A program made the position numbers and the translations under genes. A stretch of DNA of 64,000 nt, from assembly GCA_916613615.1 (NCBI GenBank), contig OU744724.1, positions 21,004,171 to 21,068,170 on the forward strand, given 5' to 3'. Below are positions 11,600-23,122 of the stretch, in pieces. Every line of letters starts with the position of its first letter. Within the stretch, counting starts at the first letter, position 1. Source of the DNA: Steromphala cineraria (Eukaryota; Mollusca; Gastropoda; Trochida; Trochidae). Under the pieces are notes generated by a model. That model was not told the origin of the DNA. It saw nothing but the letters and a program-made list of their open reading frames with translations, and ran no database searches.

Positions 11600-13488
11600 G
11601 AATGTGATTGGGTTTAACTAATTGTTAGTTTCAAAGAAAAACTACCAACGACTTTGAACAAATGTATGGTTTCAAAGGTATTTGATAAAATGAATTAGGG
11701 ACAATGTAATTGCATTAATGGATATCTGATCAGATAGTTGTAGGAAAAACAAATAACAAATCATGAATGTAAAATGTTCAAATATCCCTTTATATATCTC
11801 TTTTAGTCCAGATTGAACTTGATGATAAAAGACCGTGTATAAAACCCGACGAAAAATAAGTTTTAGTTTCGTGGATTGTTTTGATGCATTCATGACAATG
11901 TATGTAAATGAATTTAAAAGAAACAGTTTTTAGTTTAAGGATACACTCTTTATTCTTATCTTCGAATTGCGTTGTATTTTTTATTAATAACGATTCCATC
12001 TCTGATAAAAGTCACTTTTCATAGACTTTTACTTATTTATTCCCAAGTCGTTACGTCTTAATCATAGAATATCATCTTTTTAGTAGGTGGTTAAAACGTT
12101 TTGCCAAGTCTTAATTCAAACTTCAAAACGTGTCATGAAATATGAATTCGTATGAGAATTTGAAGAGGAGGTAGGTGTTACAAATTGAACGTACAAATGA
12201 ATACTTCACTTCCAAATGGAATACCTCAAAACTGTTTACCTGCTAAGTATAACCTGTTAAAGAATAACACAAAACATGTGTCAGCTCTAACAGCTCTTTG
12301 TGAATTGTAAATCAGCTCCTATTTTGGTTCCAAGAGCTTAGCCTCAGGTCACAACGAGGAGAGGCTTCGAGTACCAGTCTTATCTTACAAATATCTACAT
12401 TGAAACTCATCTCAATGAATTATTCTTGGTCTACATGAAGCATCTACTTAGAGCTTCAGTACAGATCCTTATCACAAGCCTATACACTTAGCACGGACAC
12501 CAAATGAGTTCTACTCGAGACAAAACCATCAATTCTCCAAACAGTAATAGTCTTTATGCCACTGCTTCTTATCTAAGCTTATCTAAGCTATGTTGAATGT
12601 TAAATATTGGAGATAAGGATGTTCTGAGGTTGGTATTTGTTATCACTTATATTATTGTTCAGATCTTATCTGTAGTAATCGCTGGGCAAATCAGTTTTAT
12701 CCAATGTTTTACAGGGCATTCACATGGTAAATGTTAAAGGTATTTATTTGTGGTTTGGAGTTCTAAAACAAGCTACGGAACTATCAATATTATGTCTGCA
12801 TGCAGTCTGATAGCTATTAGTTCCCGCGAATTGAATGTAAGTTAATGTGTTAATAAAGAAATATTTTCATGTACTACAATTTAGATTATATTATCTTGTG
12901 TATATATACATCTAACATCAATTAAAGCGCTCGGGAGAAGGTTGCCTAAGTTTGATAACTTGTTTCTTCACTGAATAAAATATGTTTAAATCAAATCAAA
13001 TCAAATCAAACCCAAGTCGGTGTCAACCCGGTCCGACGAATACGGAATTCTAAATGTTTCAAAGTGTAGATAAACATAAACTTTAATTGCCGATTGGATA
13101 GTGCTAACCGTATTCAACCCCTCAGTGTACAGTCTTGATGTTCATGTGCTTTTTAGGTCTTCAAAACACAGTCTCGTATTATCCTAGTCTTTTTTATTAT
13201 TTGTATCTTTTTGTGTAGAAGATTCAGAGAAAACTGTTCAACCGATTTTCATGAAATTTTCAGGTATGATATCTGGTATCAAAATCTTGCTCTTTCCTGT
13301 TCTTGTAATTGTTTTTAGATGTACAAATTTAAGGAAAGTTAAGTTGACAGCTAAACCATGTGCTTTCAGGACTCCAGTTATTGTCACCATATGATGTCAA
13401 TATCATTGCATATCATTTTAAATGAGGCATATCTAGAACGATTGTGACATAATAATTATATGTTATAATCGCGCAGTCGCGTAGAAAT
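11600..13488. other. Non-coding interval with a possible retroposon tail
   Basis: No gene is recognised. At 12974 an AATAAA is followed by four copies of AAATC (12988-13010). That arrangement is common at the 3' end of LINEs and SINEs, so the preceding sequence may be a decayed retroposon, but no coding relic is seen. The open frames at 11672-11999 show no family features. Confidence 0.35.
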
Positions 13489-13501
13489 CATATTGCAGTA
13501 A

Positions 13502-13804
13502 GGTGAGGTGAGGTGAGATGGGGTTTATCGCCGCTTTCAAGAGTATTTCACTTATATCACGGCTGCTAGTATTGCAGGGAGAAAGCCCGCTACACTATTG
13601 TGGCTATGCGTTGCGGTGAAACCTGCGAGCATCGGCTGGAACTAGCAACCATTGGTGGTACTGCAGTGTAGCATTGCACCCAAACCTGACTGCGTGTAGA
13701 ACAGTTCTCTACTGCAGACAAAGTTGCCGAGCCCCTGGCGGGATTCGAACCACGGACCTCCTGATCCGAAGCCGAACGCGCTAACCACTGCGCTATCTCG
13801 CCCC
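13502..13804 (-). mobile_element. tRNA-derived SINE, family B, with 13-bp target duplication
   Basis: The minus strand begins with a clear tRNA-like head: gatagcgcagtggttagcgc (A-box region), then a ggttcgaatcc B box. The body ends in a core with cgccgctttcaagagtattt (plus-strand sense) and a (CACCT)n-type tail. A perfect 13-bp direct repeat catattgcagtaa flanks it (13489-13501 and 13805-13817). The core resembles a SINE class I recall as widespread in molluscs and other lophotrochozoans; that comparison is from memory. The intact duplication argues for a young copy. Confidence 0.88.
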
Positions 13805-13817
13805 CATATTGCAGTAA

Positions 13818-14111
13818 AACAACATTATATATTTACTTTGAATATTTTCAATAATAGACAAGATGCACACTAATGATAGTCGGTTGATAAGGATCTTTTC
13901 AACATTTACACCCCTTGGGCGGTTATATCCCCTCTTTTTTGCAATTGGTTTTAACTCGTAACTACCTTCTTATAGGTGTTTACCCCTTACACCCCTTGGG
14001 AAGTTATTGCCTTTATTTAAGTTGAATGTTATATGCCGTGAGCTCAATCCGCGTAGGTTGGTTATCTCATAACCACCTTGGTCGGTTATAAGATTGTAAA
14101 CAATTACAAAC
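13818..14111. other. Short non-coding interval
   Basis: Contains a small local duplication around ttacaccccttgg (near 13908 and 13986). No gene or element is recognised. Confidence 0.4.
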
Positions 14112-14243
14112 AATTGGACTTGTAAAATTTGGATTTTTAATCAAACAAGAAAGTTAAGACTTATGAACAACGAAAGTGGGATTCGAACCAGGGACCTCTA
14201 TGTTGTCAAGCAGCGCTCGTACCTGTTGAGCTACCGTGGATCC
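14112..14243 (-). mobile_element. tRNA-derived SINE, family C
   Basis: Minus-strand head with ggtagctcaacaggtacgag (A-box side) and ggttcgaatccc (B box). It is followed by a short body ending ttttacaagtccaattg. The same head and tail occur near 63101-63215 (minus), and another head starts at the right edge (63955, plus). The head could be mistaken for a tRNA gene, but the shared non-tRNA tail and poor arm pairing favour a SINE. Confidence 0.65.
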
Positions 14244-14318
14244 ATGCCAGTTGATGTAAATTTCTGTGTGTCACGTTTGGGTTTTTATTTTCCCCTATAA
14301 ATGTATATTAATATTGCA

Positions 14319-14662
14319 ATAAAATAGTTTTTAATGTAAGGAATCAAGTTTTTAGTTCAAAAACCCTTCGCAGGAGGTATTGTAAGTAGTCTAAAATAGT
14401 ATTCTTATCAAGACATATCAAACCCGCAAAATGGATCACTAAAACGTTTTTCAATTATTTGTATGTAAACCAATTTAGTTGAAACACCGTAATAAAATAG
14501 TTTTTTTTTGGTAAGAAATCAAGCGTTTATTTCTAAAACCCTAATATGAGGGTAATTTAAGTATTTTTTCTTATCAAGAAATGATAAACCCGCAAATAAT
14601 ATCAGTAAAACGTTTATAAATTAATTGTTAAAAAACAAATTAAGTTGAAACTATTGTAGGAG
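14319..14662 (+). repeat. Two-copy tandem duplication, 172-bp period
   Basis: Two diverged copies begin with aataaaatagtttt at 14319 and 14491. They share later blocks including aacccgcaaa and taaaacgttt. No coding potential is evident. Confidence 0.7.
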
Positions 14663-14680
14663 TCTTCCGCGGGAGTGTAA

Positions 14681-14786
14681 GTAAAATAATGACCCGTTTG
14701 CCTCGGGTTATGGAAATAACCTCTGCTCGGGCTACGCCCTCGCGAGGTTATTTTCCATAACCCCTCGGTACCGGGTCATTATTTAC
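14681..14786. repeat. Palindromic foldback, about 106 bp
   Basis: Left arm gtaaaataatgacccg and right arm cgggtcattatttac are inverted. Pairing continues inward through a tcgggttatgg/ccataacccc block and aataacctc/gaggttatt. The loop is tgctcgggctacgccctc. The GC-rich loop and near-perfect arms in AT-rich DNA suggest a foldback element or transposon relic. A similar hairpin class occurs at 43422-43563. Confidence 0.75.
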
Positions 14787-16204
14787 TACATAACCTTTTT
14801 TGAAGGTAAAACCATTTTAGGATATCTTAACCGATATTATAGGCGATACAAATCCATGATATTTGGATGTTTCTGACATGACCCACGGATTTGTCATGGT
14901 TAAGCATCGTTTGAAACAAGCTGCGTTTAAGAAGAATGTTGTTGGAGTCAAGAGCATCAAACTTTATCCATGGTTATATTTCTTCAAGAAGTTCTGATTG
15001 TTGTTGGAACTGACAAATATGACAAGTGCCAATCAGCGGTTTACTATTAGCGACCAGGATATAACGAATTCTGATCAAGACAAACAACAGACAATTCAAA
15101 ACGGATAGCGCGTGATCAATTTTAGAAAAAGATGTTTTATAGCTGACAAGAATACAAACTTTATGAGTTCGCAGTGTGTGATATGTAATTTATAGTTCAT
15201 TTAACGTACATATATGAAGATCGAACGTAGTAATTCGATTTCTCCACAATATAAATGATTAAGTGTTTTTGCAATAGTTTGCAGTCTTATTGCCTATATT
15301 GCATTTACAAGTTCAATTTATCTTCCAGAATGACCATTTCACTTGAGACGTTCAACAGTTAATTCCAGAAGGTTTTCAAAAGCCTATTCCTGAATTTTCT
15401 TTGCGAACTCATCGTCTGCCACCTACACGGTTGACCTTGACCTTCCTGGAGCGGCAGGTGCAGCCAACCAGGTGCAGTGTGTAAAATAGTTCCACAAATA
15501 TATTGGAGATCGGAATTTGTGTCCACGGTGGTCCTACTCAAGAATCTATTTTAAAAGCATGTACGCAGCAGCACTGTATCAACACATCATTTCTTAATAA
15601 TCATAACTGCCAACTCTGGAATAAGCACTGAGCTGTTAATATATCTTATAATAATTGGAACCAAACATGATTTTTAAAGGTTTTGTTTTCTATTGATTGA
15701 ATTTAGCATTTCATCAAATTTTGTGTAATCAAATGTTTTAAATATGTTGCTGATGATTTTCAGGGAGAAAGGGAAAATAACATTCAGTCCCCTTAAAGTT
15801 CCTGCCCTATATACCTCTGGATTGTTTTTGGGTTTCTCTTGGAAAAGACCTTAACATAATGATGTTAATTGATCAATTTACTTATAAATTGACAAAACAG
15901 TACATGTACCGTAATTTCTCTATCAATTCGACCCTCAACATTTCAAAAAAAATTCAGATCACGTATGGTAATATGTTTCAACTCAATTGTTCTATGATCA
16001 TGTACTAATAAGATGTGTATAATGTGTATAAACTGGAATGACTCCTTGAATTTTAATATGAGAAACAAACTTGATAGGACTCTCCCATTAACACACAAAA
16101 AGCAAACCATCAGATGACAACGTAAAATGGAAATTCAAATAATATATAAGACAATGCATGATCTAAAAGCTAGGGAAAAAGACAAATCATTTCAAATATA
16201 AATT
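14787..16204. other. Non-coding interval with an ambiguous open block at 15.4-15.5 kb
   Basis: On the minus strand about 15409-15538 is open in three frames at once. One ends F-Y-T-L-H-L-V-G-C-T-C-R-S-R-K and stops at 15409-15411. The simultaneous openness and lack of a second diagnostic motif prevent a gene call. A plus-strand frame with a ttttcag acceptor at about 15760 is open for about 30 codons but has no recognisable content. Confidence 0.3.
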
Positions 16205-18416
16205 TTTATTCATTAAATAAAAACACTCCAAAGCTGTGTTACATCTGTAAAAGTATCATATATGAGACAAGCTGTCCAAATGTAGTAAAACATATTATTT
16301 AAGAACCCAAATACTGTTTTTCTATGTAATAATATGATATGAAAACATAAATTATTAATAATAAAAATAGACTTCTTAAATAGAAAGTAGGATTAATATG
16401 TCAAACATAAATATTGGGCATACTTTTTATGTACTATAACTGGCACAATTTATGTATCATTACACAGGGAAGAATATCTAAAATGCCTTTACCAAGCATT
16501 GATAGTATCAAATCTATATAAGTTCTTTAAAAAGTAAATTCACATTTTCAAACAAACCTAAAAGAAAAGTAATTACCAGTCTATCTGCTTTCAACAAGTA
16601 TGCAAAACAACATTCAATTTGAATTATGGCTCAAATTAAAGGCAAATGCCATTGCAATATAATATCACATTATGCGGAAACAAGCGTCATAAACCAGTAA
16701 AAAACAAATGGTAAAGAAGTATCAGAATAAATTTAAGAAAACCACATGATTTAAAATGATTTTAATACCCCATGACCCTTTTGATGATGATAAAATTTAC
16801 CAAGCATCAAAATTAAACATTAAGATAACATTCCTTACAATTGGTTCTTAAATAAAAATTACAAAAAAAGTATATGACAACAAATATAATACAATCATTG
16901 TCAATTGTTTTAATAAAATATTTATTTTGTATGATGTGTACTATAAAGCATACACTACTGGACGGAATAGCTGTATAGAAGGCACTAATATGTTCAACAA
17001 TAAGCATACATAATATTAGATTTCTATAGCATAGTAGCATTAAAGTGATTTTTTTTCTGTATTGCAATTGAAGATATAAAGATATTGCAGAGATCTGTAC
17101 GAAAACTAATGTCATAAGGTACAGTACATTTGTCTTGAGGTAAGTTACTCCTATAGTGAACACAAAATAATATTAAAAGTAAACAATATTTATAAATAAA
17201 ATTTTATGAATATGTCATCATCACATTGAAAATTAATTTCTGTAAAAAAAGGTTATAGTTGACATGAAAACATTCATGTTAAATGTTTTTGAATAGATCT
17301 TTTGGTCACCATTTGTCAATATGATTGATTAGAAAATTTCATCAACATCTATCTGTTCTACTTGGCATAAATCCAGTGTAAAATAATTTAAGATGGACAG
17401 AAGAAGATTTGACATTAAAAACTGAAAAATAGGACATATTTGTAAAGTTGTCATGTGCATATGTATGGATATAACAAATGTATATATAATTTGGATATAT
17501 GTATATATATAAATATATGGACAAAAATTTTCTTCCTGGTGTGTTTTTTCTATAGAACCTTTTCATATATATATCAGCAGTAACATGCATATGATGTAAA
17601 ATCCTGGTGTAACAACATCATACATGAAGAAGACTACGTAGTTATAAGTTATCATACACATTGTAAAAAAAACAAGATTTTACACTACTCTGGCACTTAA
17701 AGGATAACCACTGGCTCAAAAAGGCATAGATGGTATTGGACATAAATGCCATTTAGATACTGAACAAAGGTAACATTGTAATATTTTAGATCACACTATT
17801 TGCAATGGTACAAATTCTTGATTTTTTTCTGGCCAAGTCCAAACCATCTACAAAATGGTGTTATGTGCATGTTGGTTAGCTTCTGGTATGTCATTGCTGG
17901 CGGTGTTGCCTGACTCAGAGGGTGTGGGTTTGAATCCTACATGGGACTCTTCCCCATAAAATACAAGAATTTGTCCCATCATTGAACTAACATTACTACT
18001 TTTAAGTTTCCGCAACATAATCATTGTTTTGACTCCCAGAAATGTTTCAAATATTTGACACATAAAAGTGTCAACAGACTTCATACACAAACATCATTTT
18101 GTTTTCAATTTCAGGGTACACTTCAACAGTACTAAAACATATGATTGGTTTACTGATTGTCAAAGGATTAACAACATATAACTTAACACTTATTATGATG
18201 AATTTTATCTACAAAACAAATCTTTGAATTTATTTACCTGAATTCATTTTCAACAAAGCATCTTTACATTTTATTGGAGGCAATTTTTCTTTCCAATTGT
18301 AATATTAATCAATCATGAAGATATTAAATCAATATAATAAAATGATAATTTCAGATAATTTTTAGCATTTTGCCACTGATCAGGACATATTATTTTTAAA
18401 TGGTGTCGGAGTTGCT
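16205..18416 (-). other. Probable 3' UTR and downstream flank of the WD40 gene
   Basis: This lies directly 3' of the WD40 stop codon. Minus-strand AATAAA hexamers occur at 16205-16210 and at about 16919-16924, so the transcript could end in either area. The sequence is very AT-rich with no stable reading frame and contains an inverted SINE pair (17746-17990). The exact cleavage site is not determinable. Confidence 0.35.
17746..17990. mobile_element. Head-to-head inverted pair of SINE family A
   Basis: The left half (17746-17835) matches the family A tail in minus orientation, beginning atttagatactgaacaaagg. The right half (about 17868-17990) is a family A head in plus orientation, with gtcattgctggcggtgttgc and a B-box remnant gggtttgaatcc. 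The two therefore form an inverted arrangement rather than a single insertion. It lies in the probable 3' UTR of the WD40 gene. Confidence 0.65.
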
Positions 18417-18521
18417 TCAGGAAGGTTCCCCAGACTTGTCCTCTTTTGGTTTAGGAAGGATAAAGTCCCAGATCCTGATTGTTCCATCATCACTGCATGT
18501 AACCACCCTCTCCTCCGACAC
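18417..18521 (-). CDS. WD40 protein, terminal coding exon
   Basis: Last exon of the WD40 gene. A tattgcag acceptor precedes 34 codons and a TGA stop at 18417-18419. It encodes the end of a WD40 blade: V-V-T-C-S-D-D-G-T-I-R-I-W-D-F, the classic strand c/d signature with the I-W-D ending. A hydrophilic tail with prolines and lysines follows (P-K-P-K-E-D-K-S). Phase 0 joins directly to the exon at 37311-37398. WD40 propellers act as protein-interaction scaffolds; the partner and pathway cannot be inferred. A MITE sits 63 bp upstream of this exon in the intron. Confidence 0.88.
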   Translation of the reverse strand: MSEERVVTCSDDGTIRIWDFILPKPKEDKSGEPS

Positions 18522-18584
18522 CTGCAATAGAGAGGTCATATGTACATTGATTGATTATAGGAAAACAATTTTTCAATCTTTTAA

Positions 18585-18940
18585 AGGGGCAGTAGCACGT
18601 TTTTAGGGGGAATATAAGGTGATGTCAGGAAAATGAAAATAAATGGTTCCAATTGAAAGACAATGTATTTTAACTTAACGAATCAGTAATAAATCAAATA
18701 TATAATATAAACTTCCACCACACGATTCCTTTTTCTTACACAAAATGAATTAAAGGTGTTCACATAAAATGGCAGCAAATGAATTTAATGTGAATCGTTA
18801 TATTTTGTTCTCTGACTATGGATGATTGGTTGGTGTTAGGAGATTTTTGGCACTATCAAAATAATACATATCACATTAACGTAAAATTATCTGTGATAAA
18901 TTTAAGATATAAAATTTTCAAAAAATGTGCTACTGCTTCT
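18585..18940 (-). mobile_element. TTAA-flanked MITE, copy 2 (356 bp)
   Basis: Starts AGGGGCAGTAGCACG after TTAA (18581-18584) and ends gtgctactgcttct before TTAA (18941-18944). The interior is in the opposite orientation to copy 1 (ggaatataaggtgatgtcag near the left end). It lies 63 bp from the acceptor of the last WD40 exon, close to where the branch point would be expected. Confidence 0.85.
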
Positions 18941-21900
18941 TTAAATAACAAATAATGAATGAATAATCATTACTTTTCATTATAAGAAGAGACAAAATGA
19001 CGCTTTCATAACCAATCACCTTAAATCTATCTGACCCCAAAATATTCAATCATTCTACATTGACTTAAACTGACCTCACAAAATATCGTTATCATACCTA
19101 TACGACCGCCCTTTCAAAAAGTAAAAATACATGAGCTCAGGCAGATACTAGCTTTTCTCATCTATTCGTTTTTCTTTCCAGATCTCCTCATGACAACTTT
19201 AACCCCCCCTCCCTCTGTGCCCCCCTTTCATCCCCTCCCCCCTCCTCTTTTCTTCCTCTGACTAGTTGGTACACCTGAGCTGTAAGCAGACACCACACAG
19301 GTGGCTTGTCTGATAGAGTGCAAACAACAACAGATTACATGCCTGGCAAGCAAAGCAAAAACAGTCAAAGCTTTCAAACACACATACTTATTCACGATGA
19401 TACATTTCAAGTGTCTATAGTGCTGTCAAGTACTGCTGAGAGATGATGTCTCCAAATGATGACAGTTAAAGTTCCAATTCCAGATTTTTTGTTGAATTCC
19501 TTGATTATACCTCCAACATACAATGCTATCAGAAGCTGGTTATTTTTCCCTCATCTGTTTTGTTATAAAATATATATTGTCTAAAGCATGTCATGCCATT
19601 TAGATAATGATCAAATATATCAAATAATACTTCACCATTGAAACATAAGTCATGCATTATACCTTGTTATACCTCTTGATTTTACTATCAGCATCAAGAT
19701 GAGATGGTATTTGACAAGTTTGAAAATATAACCCATCTAAAAGAGTTTTTATTGACAATTAAGTCAGAAGTTAGGGCCAAGTTAAAGGTTACCCACAATC
19801 TCAAATGGGAAGGTCAAGGGCAGTATCTCTAAAACTATTCATTGAATCATCCTGAACTTTTGAAACATGAATATTATCCAAAGAACTTGTACTGATGACA
19901 TGAAATGTGGAAATGAAGTAGGCCAAGCCATAGCTCTATAATTATACATCAAAACGTGGCAAACATTTGATATGCATATCACTGTTGTGAATCCAAAGCA
20001 TGAATATATTTCAAGAAAATTCATCAAACCTTCTAGAAGAAGTTTAAAGAAGAAGTTTATATTACAAGATAGCTACATCCTTTTGGACAGACAGAGGAAG
20101 ATGTAGGCTATATGATTAAACAACTCTGGTTTTCACTGCTGTAATTAAGAACCTGTTCATTATGACTAATGCTAAGCCTACAAGCTAACATATCTATAGG
20201 AGATAATGCTAAGTAACATGTAGGCCGTTTCCTTCAATGAAACAACTCAAACATTATCTTGTCCTCTTTACAAGCATAACAATCTTGTCTTTGTTGTTTA
20301 CACCTTGTTCAGTCTTCTCATAATCCAACAAAAAGCAGGGGCCGCCACTTTGCGATAAGACTGAAAACAAGACGAGAGATAAGACTTTCCTACAAGGAGA
20401 GCAAATGGTGTGCATCCAAGTCCCTCTATCAGAAGAAGGATCAGTAGATGGTTGTGATGGACGTCCATACAGTCAATACATGACAGAGTCAGATTGCCCT
20501 GATATCCAGTCTCAGTCATATCAATACAGAGTTTGATCAACTGGCTAATGTCTCCTATCTATGATTTTGTCTCCAGTAGCAAGCCTATCATATCCAAGTT
20601 ACAATCAGATCTCCGTGATACAGCTACTCCAGGGATATTGGCTTTCTTATCATTGTTTATGCAACTGGATTTGGGAATTCTTCTTGAACCATCACCATCC
20701 AATATCTTCTTTGTTGCTTAGTGATTATCAACATTCAAACATATGACCTATTTGATAATTATTGATACATTTATCTCCGTCCAAACATTGATTCAAAAGG
20801 TCTTATTTCTGATATACAGAAGAATGAATAATTCCGGAGGATTTATTATATGCATTCACAGTGAAATCTTTTCTTGAGCCAAAAAATATACTTTTTATAG
20901 TTTTCTTATAAAGGTTTATTCTGTTTCTATATGTAATCAATGTTTTAACTTTCTGAGTACCTCACTGTAATAATGTCATTGCATTATTACCTTAATTTTG
21001 GAAGCATGTATAATAAGTGTCTCAGAAGATGGACAAGTCTTGTGATTTCGAATGAAAACACTCATGTAATAACAGTGTTCATATCTACACGTTGCATTCA
21101 TTAAAATAAAGAAGTTGTAAAATTATGTAACATGTTCATCTTTGTCCTACAAGGTAAAGAAATACCTCCCAAAGACATTGGTGTCTTTGATGTATCTCCA
21201 ACATCATTTACAAATGTAATTATGATCAAACATACTAATAGTCCAATTTCATCAATTAGCCTCGCCTAAAGAACATTTTAGAAGAGAAACTTTTGGAAGT
21301 TACAATGTACATGTACATATAACTAATGACATCCGATTTATGTATATGTAACACTCATCTCATGGAAAACCTCTTAACAAAAACTACATAAACATATTTA
21401 TAATATTTTTGTTCACATTAGATAAGAGCAACATGAAAGAATATTTGATTGTTAACAATGAATATTTCAAAAACTCCTTCACATAGAATATTTGATTTCA
21501 CAACCTTTATTAAAGATTCTTACAGAATACTGTTTGTGCAATTGTAAAATATCCCATATGCATAAAATTTTGAAGTAGATCTTTTTCAGAAAAACTTCTT
21601 TATGATAGATATACTTTGCTTAAGATGTCAACATGACATTCAATGCTTCAATATAAGAAACAGTTTTTGAAATGAGCCCAACTGAAAGGAACTCACGGAG
21701 AACATTGAAAGGTTCTATGATGTAAATAATTGTTGTATGTAAGATAGATTGGTTGTTTAAATATTGCATGTATATTTGAAGTATACATTAGAGAGAAATG
21801 TCTCTCATTACCTGCTTGGTGGCCAATATATAAAATGATGTATATAATGTATTTTAACTGAATTGTATTGGATGGGACAATCATAAACAATAAGTATCTC

Positions 21901-22792
21901 TTTTTTTACTTTTTCCTTTGAAAATCGAAGGTCAGGAATAGGATGAACATTAAAAAATCTTCCTTTTCTTTATGTTTTGGGGTTAAATTTGGCAACATTT
22001 CATATGTGGTTATTTATAAACATATTTTTATTTGGAAATCAGTGACAATCATGTGAGGAGATTCCATATACATGTATCAACTTATTCAAGTTCTTTCATC
22101 TAACAATGGTAAATAGTTTGCAATCAAGACAAACATTTTGTAAATCAGCAAATATTCCATTTGCAGCTGTTGGCAATAGAGGCGTATATATCTGAGGCAG
22201 CAATAAGACCCATATCTCTCCCTCCAGTACGAGTAGACATGGTATATCCTGTATATTACACAGCTGCCTCCACCGCCAGGTGTGGGCAATCAAGCTAACC
22301 AACAAGTGTCAATAAGTAGCTATTCTATTACCTCTCTTCACACAGAGAGTAGATAGTGGTATTTGTCAAGTATAAAACCCTGGACGGATCATTAGTCAGA
22401 GAATCCTCATTGTCTCTCACTCACAATGTAATCAGGTGTGTGCAATAAACACAGGTATTTATAACAGTTATATACCTTCTTGTATGCTCAACATTTTATT
22501 TCTTGAGCTGTTTGACAATAAGACATGGCCAAGTGATTGTGCTGTCCTCTTCAAAGGCAATAAGATCATGGTAGAGTGTATAAAAGTTGCTCTTAGGAAA
22601 TTTGCCACTCGGCCTTTAACCTTACACCATTGCTTGTGGTTAAATGGATGAGGTGAATTAATCATTAACGATTGGTGTTTCTTAAAGTTTGGCATCTAAT
22701 CTTGTCTGGATTTAGTTGTCTAAAATCAATGATAATGAACATTGTCATATTTGGGAACATGTTTTTTTTTATCACTTTATTTCTTTTTGTAG

Positions 22793-23122
22793 ACATTTGG
22801 GAACATGTTAACACCATACAAATTCTTGTACTTTTTAGAGTCAAGTCCCTTACAAGATCCAGACCATCTTCCAACGCAGAGCCTAAAAGGCCAGTTTCCA
22901 AACTGTCATTTTATGCCTTGCTGCAGAGACTTTACTTTTCTGTGCTGCTATAGTGCCCCTACAGAGTAGAGAGCAAGGCTCAAGGCTATGCAGCAAGGCA
23001 TAAAATGACAGTTTGGAAACTGGCCTTTTAGGCTCTGCATAGGAAGATGGATCCAGACTGACACCCTCAAATCAGGCAATACTGCCAGCATTGAACATAC
23101 TGCAACTAGACAAATCGCCCAT
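22793..23122 (-). mobile_element. SINE family A copy split by a foldback insertion
   Basis: The outer parts match family A in minus orientation. The tail side carries attcttgtactttttagagtc; the head side carries gacaccctcaaatcaggcaa and actgccagcattgaacatac. The copy is interrupted at the B-box region by the 187-bp foldback at 22864-23050, which gives a relative age: SINE first, foldback later. Confidence 0.65.
22864..23050. mobile_element. Foldback DNA element nested in a SINE, 8-bp duplication
   Basis: Ends are CCATCTTCC and GGAAGATGG. A perfect 50-bp inverted repeat (22876-22925 and 22989-23038) forms the inner arms, with a 63-nt loop. The flanks carry the direct repeat atccagac (22857-22864 and 23051-23058); one base overlaps the terminus. 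An 8-bp duplication fits hAT-like or similar cut-and-paste transposition. No coding capacity. The perfect arms imply recent origin or gene conversion. Confidence 0.8.

Noticed and set aside
14170..14243. A tRNA gene on the minus strand
   Set aside because: The A and B boxes are present but arm pairing is poor, and the sequence continues into a tail shared with other SINE copies.
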